From Paroedura picta (Eukaryota; Chordata; Lepidosauria; Squamata; Gekkonidae): 64,000 nt of DNA. Made by a program: the position numbers and the translations under genes. Below are positions 57,601 to 64,000 of the stretch, piece by piece; the first letter of the stretch is position 1, and each line of letters begins with the position of its first letter. The notes beneath the pieces are model-generated. The model worked only from the letters and a program-made list of their open reading frames with translations, searched no databases and had not been told where the DNA came from. Location: contig NC_135373.1 in NCBI RefSeq assembly GCF_049243985.1, forward strand, positions 97,645,213-97,709,212. Reading direction: 5' to 3'.

Positions 57601-60600
57601 CTGAGGCCAGCCATCTCTTATAACTGAAAATCCAAATGACATCAAAAGATCAACAGAAGTCTGCCTGATAAAGGCTACTTGCATAACTGAAAAGATACAA
57701 TATAGCATGACATGCTTCCTGACCCATCAGGTTTCTGCAGCCCAAAGATCCTGTGCAATCGTTTTAGTGCATAGTTCACACTAGGATTACTGGAAACAGC
57801 TCATTTCCATCCTTTCCCTTTTACAGGCTCTTTTAGCATCCCACCTACCACTCCAAAAATACCTTAACTTGCATATATCATATTTTTGAAGGCATATTTG
57901 ATTGAATTACAGGGCCCCAAGCTGCAGACCTTGGCTTCATAGAGGCAGACCATGGGTCCAATCAATGGCAGCAACTTTCTAGTGCCACCCAAACAGGAGG
58001 CTCTGCTAGCCTTGCTATCAAACTATTACACAGTGGTCAATTCACTATGTTAATGCTTTACCTCCAGGCACTTCAGTTGTCCCCCGCTGCAGCAATATTT
58101 TCCCACTCTCTTCTGTTAGGTTTGGGTTTGCCTTTAATAGTCTGGGGAAAACAGGCAAGAACATGCAAATATCTGTCACTGCAAAAACAGATGAGAAAAT
58201 ATCATTCTTGATGATAACTCCATGTAAATGGTCACCCCATAGTTTACTCTTAGGGTTGGATAAGGCTGCATTTGTACACTACAACAAATCCCTGCCTGTT
58301 CAGGATGGGTGCGAACAACTGGCCATGGTTGTGTGCTCCCTTCCCTCTTTTCCTTGTGTGCAAAGGATGACTGCAAACTTCCTGGTTTCAGAAGCCTTGT
58401 ATCAGGCTGCAGTTTACCGTGAAGTGCAAATGTGAGCAGCTGGCCAAAATGAAGTTTTGGTTCATCCCAATTTAGTGTTGCTTTTAGAAGCACAACTTTG
58501 TGATTCAGAATCCAAGTTGACCAGAGCCTGCATCTGAGCATGGCAACAACAACAAACACCCCTCAGTTAAAGGCTTCTGAAATCAAGGCTTCTTTCAATC
58601 AAGCTTCACGCATGAGGGCAAGCTGGAGGTGGAGGGCAACAACACAATTTAAATAACTTCACTTGTGTCCCAAAGAGAGGTTTGTCAGAAAAAAAGAACT
58701 CACCTCTCAAGTGCCTCTTCGGGGCTACGCACTTTAGTGGAATATTGTTTGTCTGCCTCAAAACGTAGCATATCCTCAAACAGCTGCCTTTTGGGCTTCA
58801 GCAACCTTTCGTACTCCTGCAAATCAGAAACAATAATCTTCTTTCTGTAGCTCTTTACAACCAAAACTTCTTACAGAATACTCAGAGACCACCAGCAGCA
58901 GCTAGCACCTCCTGAGGTTAACAGTACATATTAACAAGACAGGGCAATGTCATTAGAGGCAGAACAGCTGACAATGGATCCACCCCACTGAATAACAGAA
59001 CACCTCAAGCCTCACCTCTAATATTGATGAGGCATCTTTAGAGGTGAGTGGGGAGCTTGACTTCTTTTGTCTATTTAATCCTGGGGCCCTCTCATCACCC
59101 TGAGAACAAGACAGCCAATGAACAATCACAGAGTCTGGAAGTGGTTTTTAACAAAAATTCCTGTCTTGTCAGAAACTAGAGCAGTTCAGATTTGAACTGC
59201 AAACATCATGGAAGCACATTCCATTTGGATCAACAAAAAGCATCATGGAGAGCAAAGCAATATTAAGAGAACAGTCTTTATGACTGCAACATTTGTGAAA
59301 TGCACACGGAACTTCTGAACTCCTGTCCCACCAGTAGCACATACAATTTCTGTGATATGAAAGCTCATTTTCTGATACATTTAGAAATTCAGGCTACATT
59401 ACAATCCAGGGTTGCCATAGTAGCATTCAGGATGTATTCACATCCTAGGAAACAGAAGTGTCAGGGGTGGAGCTGTTTTGCACCTATTGTTAGGGGAGGG
59501 TTTGTGGCTCAGTGGTAAGAGCCTCTGCTAGTTGCAGGTTTCATCCATGGCATTTGTGGTTATAAACAGTAGGTGATGTGAAAGACCTCCACTTGAGACC
59601 ACCAAGAGCCACTGCAGTCAAAGTAGAGAAGGCAGCTTCACGCATTTAATCACATAGTACTTTCTTCCTGGCACATAACAAAAATATTATCTTGGTGGGG
59701 AGTAAACATTGTGTTTCACAGATGTGTGATTGTTTCCCAGCAACCCTATCCATGACTTGATTGCTCTCAAGAGTGTTGTAAAAAGAGAAAAGCATCCAAC
59801 CTTAGGTGCTGGGAAATAGCCGTACGATTCCACCAGGATCAGCTTGTCCACCATTTCAGGGAAAATACATGAGAACTAGGAAGACCCAAGAAGAGGACAA
59901 TAGTTTAGTTCCTTTATCCCAGGCATGATTCCTTTATCCCAGGCATTTATTTCCTTGTGTTCTTCAGACTACCACAAAGTAAACTAGAGTCTCCACCGTG
60001 TCATCTAAGGCAGTGGTCCCCAACCTTTTTATCACCGGGGACCGGTCAATGCTTGACAATTTTACTGAGGCGGGGGGGGGGTAGTCTTTTGCCGAGGGAT
60101 GTTGCCGCCGCCACGTTAGCCCCTGTTCCACTTGCTTTCCCGCTGGCACCCTGACTTCCTGCCGCCCGCTGGGAAGTCAGACCAGAACCAATGGGATTAA
60201 ATTAATTCAAAAGAAATTCTGTCTAAACACCCAGAAGACGTTCCTGACAGTCAGAGCAGTTTCTCAGTGGAACAAGCTTCCTCGGGAGGTGGTGGGTTCT
60301 CCATCTTTGGTGGTTTTTAAACAGAGGCTGGATAGCCATCTGATGGAGAGGCTGATTCTGTGAAGATTTGAGGGGGTGGTAGGTTGCAGTGGATGATTGA
60401 TAGGGTTGTGAGTGTCCTGCATAGTGCAGGGGGCTGGACTAGATGACCCAGGAGGTACCTTCCAACTTTATTATTCTGATTCCATGATTCTACGGGTTCA
60501 GATCACATTCATTTATTGTTGCTAGTTGGGGGATATTTTCACTGTTGTTCAGTTGGCGTGAAGTGTGGATGCTTTAATTTGTGGTTTTGCTATTGCTAAG

Positions 60601-62673
60601 AGTCAACTTGGGCAGCTTCATTCTTGAGAGCCGACAAAGGATTTATCTAAATAGCAAAAAACTTAATGGAGAAAAATGAGTTTTCTATAGGTAACACTTA
60701 AAAAAATATTACTCACCATTCCTGCCACAGTTCCACCTGTATGAGAGATCAGGGAGCGCAGTTTAGATATAGAATATGAAGCCAATGCCAAGGAAGTTCT
60801 ATCATGACCCCCCCCCACACACACACACACACATGAGATGAAGCAAGCTAGTAAATCAGGGAACTGAGCCAGGTTACATGAGTTATGTCAGCAAATAAGA
60901 GAGACATTTAACACCTCATAAAAATACTACTACATGTTCCAAAAGGGTGGCCTGAAAGTTAATTATTTGCTAGCTTTTGGGAAAAAATAGTTCTGGGAAT
61001 GCAAGCCACTTACCTAGACTATGGCCCATGAGAGTAAATTGCCTCCACTTCAATGCTAAAAGATAAAGAATAAAGCTTCTGAAATAAACCTGATCATCAG
61101 ATTCTCACATGCTGCAGAGAGGCCGGCCTATTTAAAGACAGATTAGCCCATATTGCCCAGACTGCAGCGCTCCCAGATGGGAATACCTTGTGGAATGTCT
61201 GAGTCCTCTGAAAAACAGATGATACTAGCAAAGTGTTGATGAGAAGCAAATGGTTACTTCTTGGCTAGAAAAAACGGCCTTGGTAAACTCAGCAGAGGAT
61301 TATTCATTGCATTTGCTGAATTTTAGCCAGACATTGGCACTTAAAGTAGTTAGTGCTATTGAAGCTAATACAGATAATAATTAAAATATAATTTAAAAGA
61401 TGTTCAATACGGCTTGCATCCAAGTACAATGGAAGTGAGCAGCTGCTGCTTCTTCCTCTGTCTGGCCTTGCTGGTGGTGACTGGTAACCACCCGAGATCC
61501 TGTTTCAGTTTAACATTCCGTTGCAAATTAGCACATCATATCCATGTTATCTCCAAAGTTAATATATATTCCCTGTATTGTCGGTACCAGTCTTTCAGGG
61601 GCTACCAATTGTTGGCTGGTACCGACACTGTATTTTTATCCTGCTTATAAATCTCCAAACAGTTGGGACTGAGCTTCCTAGAGGACTGCCTTCTGAAAGA
61701 TGACTCTTCCCAGTTTTCCAGATCTGCTAGGACAGTGGTTCTCAACCCTCCTAATGCCGCGACCCTTTAATACAGTTCCTCATGTTGTGGTGACCCCCAA
61801 CCATAAAATTATGCAAGTGTTCTTTCACAGAAATTAAACTAAAACTGACCTATGGTGTAAAGATCCATTGTTCATGAGTGTATATACATTGTTTTTTTCC
61901 TGGAGTTTCTGCCTCTTGTCCTATCATGCCAATCTTGCTCTTTCCCGCTGCTCCCGACAGACAAACACTATCTCCATCTACCCTGCAAGGCTGTTGTGTG
62001 GATGGCCCCTCCCTCGGCCAAGCTGCTTGCCCTGCTGCAACCCCTGTGAAAGGGTTGTTCGACCCTCAGGTTGATATCTATGAGGTCTCAATGTACTATC
62101 AGGTGTTTTGCCTTTAATAAAGTTTTCAGTTTCGATTAGTTTTTATTCGAAATTGTTTTCAAGTGTATCCTTGATAGTAGGAATACAGATATTCTACATA
62201 AATCATTCTTGGTCTGGGACTGTGAGACAACCTGTTTGTCTGTGCTTGGAGCAGGATGGGTAAAGAGCACTGAGAATCTAAAACTTGCTTTATGCTATAT
62301 ATAATTCCACCATGCTCACCTTCTACTATCCTGCGCACATCTCCCACATAGTCCATGAAGTGATATGGAAATCCAGGTGGCCGGTGGGATGAAAGCCCAT
62401 GTCCTGCAAAATCTATTGCCATGTAATAGTGGTCTGAAAGAGAACAAGGGGAAGAGGAACAAATGACATGCCAGTCTTTGCTCAAATATAAAAAAGAACT
62501 GCCATTAAATAATATCAACATACCTTTAGGGAGTAAAGGAATTAGCCTGTTGAAAGTGTTTGCATTGTCCAACCAGCCATGCAAACAGAGCACGGGTCGA
62601 CCCTGCGGTGCTCCCCATGCCTTGGCTGCAATATGACCCCACGGCACCAAGAACTTCAACTCCGAGAACATAC
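54644..62673 (-). CDS. SERHL2: Serine hydrolase-like alpha/beta hydrolase (SERHL/SERHL2 type)
   Basis: Eleven minus-strand exons with consistent phases: 62673-62524, 62433-62320, 61055-61014, 60736-60717, 59875-59801, 59099-59016, 58816-58704, 58141-58062, 57533-57499, 55390-55265, 54763-54644 (stop TAG at 54646-54644). From the ATG at 62671 this gives 318 aa (human about 314). Motifs: VPWGHIAAKAWG, oxyanion-hole HGW at 31-33, AIDFAGHGLSSH, nucleophile elbow GHSLG with Ser100, EMVDKLILVE, ILLQRGTTEVPGG, and PGNHCVH with the presumed catalytic His290. The substrate is unknown; mammalian members are linked to peroxisomes. The human protein has extra N-terminal residues from an earlier exon, not found here, so the start is uncertain. 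Between residues 237 and 238 about 15 residues seem to be missing, so a short exon in the 57498-55391 intron may have escaped me. SERHL versus SERHL2 cannot be told apart in a single-copy lineage. Confidence 0.9.
56060..56420. repeat. Degraded hAT-like/other repeat
   Basis: 'tcaaccttttgattgtggag' and 'ggtccatggacccttggttg' followed by 'gggaatccctgct' look like the two ends of an old interspersed element. No target duplication could be read. Confidence 0.4.
56870..57090 (-). repeat. 5S rRNA-derived SINE, copy 2
   Basis: 'ctaccactcaaatactagcc', 'aaggctgaccctgtggaac' and 'tgatgagatctggcttg' correspond on the minus strand to 5S rRNA around its TTAGTACTTGGATGGGAG segment. 'tctgtggattaaccctggc' parallels the 5' flank of copy 1 at 600-625. 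This copy is longer than copy 1. Confidence 0.7.
59490..59690 (+). repeat. tRNA/CORE-type SINE
   Basis: 'tttgtggctcagtggtaaga' (A box), 'gcaggtttcatccatgg' (B box), then 'aggtgatgtgaaagacctcc' and 'agagccactgcagtcaaag' form a standard SINE of this type. Confidence 0.7.
60011..60182 (+). mobile_element. hAT-like element, 5' part
   Basis: CAGTGGTCCCCAACCTTTTT is the terminal repeat of the same broad family as 2236-2556, followed by 'ggggaccggtcaatgcttg'. The right terminal repeat is missing and a CR1 fragment follows, so the copy is truncated. Confidence 0.75.
60185..60495 (+). mobile_element. CR1-type LINE 3' end
   Basis: 'tcagagcagtttctcagtgg', 'tttaaacagaggctggatag', 'ggctggactagatgaccca' and terminal 'ctgattccatgattcta' are an uninterrupted CR1 3' end. 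It serves as the reference for the split copy at 34763/36067. Confidence 0.92.
60717..60736 (-). CDS. SERHL2: Serine hydrolase-like gene, 20-nt microexon
   Basis: A 20-nt exon between acceptor ctcatacag and donor gtgagt (minus strand) encodes GTVAGM after a split glycine, directly behind the nucleophile elbow. Human has the equivalent GVVGGM, and the phases fit the flanking exons exactly. Confidence 0.85.
60816..60833. repeat. (CA)n microsatellite
   Basis: About nine CA units follow a C run, within a serine hydrolase-like gene intron. Confidence 0.9.
61733..62073 (+). mobile_element. SPIN-type hAT element (non-autonomous)
   Basis: The left terminal part CAGTGGTTCTCAACCCTCC is followed by 'gccgcgaccctttaatacag' and 'catgttgtggtgaccccc', which match the SPIN hAT sequences known from several tetrapods. 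The right end 'cctgtgaaagggttgttcg' and 'accctcaggttga' is degraded, so the TIR pair is incomplete. SPIN elements spread horizontally between distant tetrapods. Confidence 0.75.
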
Positions 62674-62679
62674 CTAAAA

Positions 62680-63710
62680 GGGAAAGAGCAGGAACTCACA
62701 ACTGTGCTGGTAATCATACTACACTAAGAAGCTTTTCATCATTATGGCGGGAAGGGGGGTATGGTGTCTTTTCTTCTTGGGAAACTCCCTCAGACCAAAG
62801 ATTTCCTGGAAAATACCCTGGCAACCAAGTGCCAGCACTCATTACTCCCTGAGAACATCTAGACTGGCTTGCTTCAGGCACTATTTGAGCACAGTACATA
62901 CAGTAATAACAAAATACTTTGCAACCAACGTGACAGCACCTGTGCAATCTAGCATGCGTGGGAGAGATTAAGAATATCTCTTGGAGAATCTCCTGGGGAA
63001 ATAAAGGGTGCAAAGTGTTTACAAGACCTGAGTGAAGCTCAGTTTTCAGGATCTGAGCAAGGCAGTTAAGGATAAGATGTTCTGAGAGTCGTTAATTCCT
63101 AGGGCTGCTGTACGTCCAAAGTGATTTGACAGCACAGCACTAAACACACAACAAGGACAGCATCTAAGTGGCACATAATGATGCTATTTAATCAGAAACC
63201 AACACCCTTGTCATCATGTCTAGTAAACCAACTGGACTCAAAACTAATAAGCAAATCTTGCCACCCTCCATCAAGTCACTAGCACAGATGCATTTGGCAC
63301 TGACGTCCATTTCAGCAGAGGTCATATGCGTTTGTCTCCTTTTCTTTATCTGGATCTTTAGGAGGGCAAAGGGAGCTATGAGAAGTGACTTTTACCTTTT
63401 CCCTCCAGTAATATAGCTGCTCTGTAACTCTATTCTGCCACTCAAAGAACATTACTGGCCAAAACTTATTCTAATGGGCTGCTTTCTCATTGCAGGTAAG
63501 TATGGAAAGGAGCAGCTGCAGAGCTTAGATAACCCCACCAAAGAATAATTCTAGAGCTGGAACCTATCATGGCAAACGTCAGAGCAGTAGCTGCATTTGC
63601 AGAAAATAAAGACAGATTTTGGGGAAGCCTAAGAGGACACACATTGATTGTGGCACAGGCATGCATGTACAATTCTTCAGATACAACAGATTGTGATTCA
63701 GTTAATCTTC
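62680..63710. other. Upstream of the last serine hydrolase-like exon found; nothing recognised
   Basis: No CpG island or first exon is seen up to the window end, so the promoter probably lies beyond 64000. No diagnostic repeat was noticed in this stretch. Confidence 0.4.
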
Positions 63711-63714
63711 AGTT

Positions 63715-63812
63715 TGACTCTACAGTATGAAGCTGAGGAAGTGTGTGCACACAAAAGCTTATACTTTGAATAAAGCTGTGTTGGGCTTAAGGGTGTCGGA
63801 CTCTAATAATGG
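63715..63812 (+). repeat. Interspersed repeat, copy related to 24715-24800
   Basis: 'gaagctgaggaagtgtgtgc', 'acacaaaagcttatactttg' and 'aataaagctgtgttgggctt' repeat the family at 24715 and 13965. Confidence 0.6.
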
Positions 63813-64000
63813 TCAGGAATTTACTGTGTCTATTGAGTCTTAGTGCATCTTAGTGCCCGGCTTGTTAACAAATTCTGTTTTAGTTTAAAGCTGGAATCTC
63901 CCTTTTGTCAAAGGAGGGTGACTTTCAGCAGCAGATGATCCTGGTAGACTGAAATAAACATCCACGGGTTATCTAATGAGGCTGTTTTTGTCATATCAGG

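Noticed and set aside
62714-63013. 99-aa minus-strand frame considered as the first serine hydrolase-like exon
   Set aside because: No donor in the right phase before 62673 and no similarity to the family's N-terminus.

Overview
This is a vertebrate nuclear window, almost certainly from a squamate reptile (a gecko-like lizard fits best). The host genes are intron-rich with GT-AG splice sites and match tetrapod orthologues. The repeats point the same way: a Sauria-type SINE with an (ACCTTT)n tail, a tRNA-derived SINE of lizard type, a BovB (RTE) LINE with an open 3' frame, CR1 and L2-like LINEs, 5S-rRNA-derived SINEs, a SPIN-type hAT element and Helitron-like elements. Species cannot be named from the sequence alone.

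Layout. (1) Positions 1-21.6 kb hold LUC7L2 on the + strand: coding exons 2-10 and the 3' UTR; exon 1 lies left of the window. Its introns carry CR1, hAT, MIR-type SINE, tRNA-SINE and two Helitron-like insertions, one of them with a tandem array of palindromic ~100-bp units. (2) 21.6-25.7 kb is a repeat-rich intergenic stretch (CR1, L2-like, old RTE, BovB with an 84-bp-arm inverted repeat). (3) 25.88-26.03 kb is a U12 snRNA gene on the - strand, divergent from POLDIP3, with an octamer element between them. (4) 26.46-41.6 kb is POLDIP3 (SKAR), + strand, nine coding exons, 419 aa. (5) 41.6-47.3 kb is intergenic and holds a degraded DIRS-like retrotransposon. (6) 47.4-53.7 kb is RRP7A, + strand, seven coding exons, 279 aa. 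(7) 54.2-62.7 kb is a serine hydrolase-like gene (SERHL/SERHL2 type), - strand, eleven exons found, convergent with RRP7A.

The order and orientation RNU12-POLDIP3-RRP7A-SERHL match what I recall of human 22q13.2, whereas LUC7L2 is on human 7q34, so its position next to RNU12 marks a rearrangement between lineages. Four of the genes act in RNA metabolism: LUC7L2 in the U1 snRNP, U12 in the minor spliceosome, POLDIP3 in exon-junction-linked export and translation, and RRP7A in the small-subunit processome. No operon-like logic should be assumed; each has its own promoter except the U12/POLDIP3 pair, which probably share one.

Exon coordinates were read by hand from splice sites and reading-frame continuity against remembered orthologues; no alignment was run. 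Repeat family names are by recognition of diagnostic motifs, not by database search.
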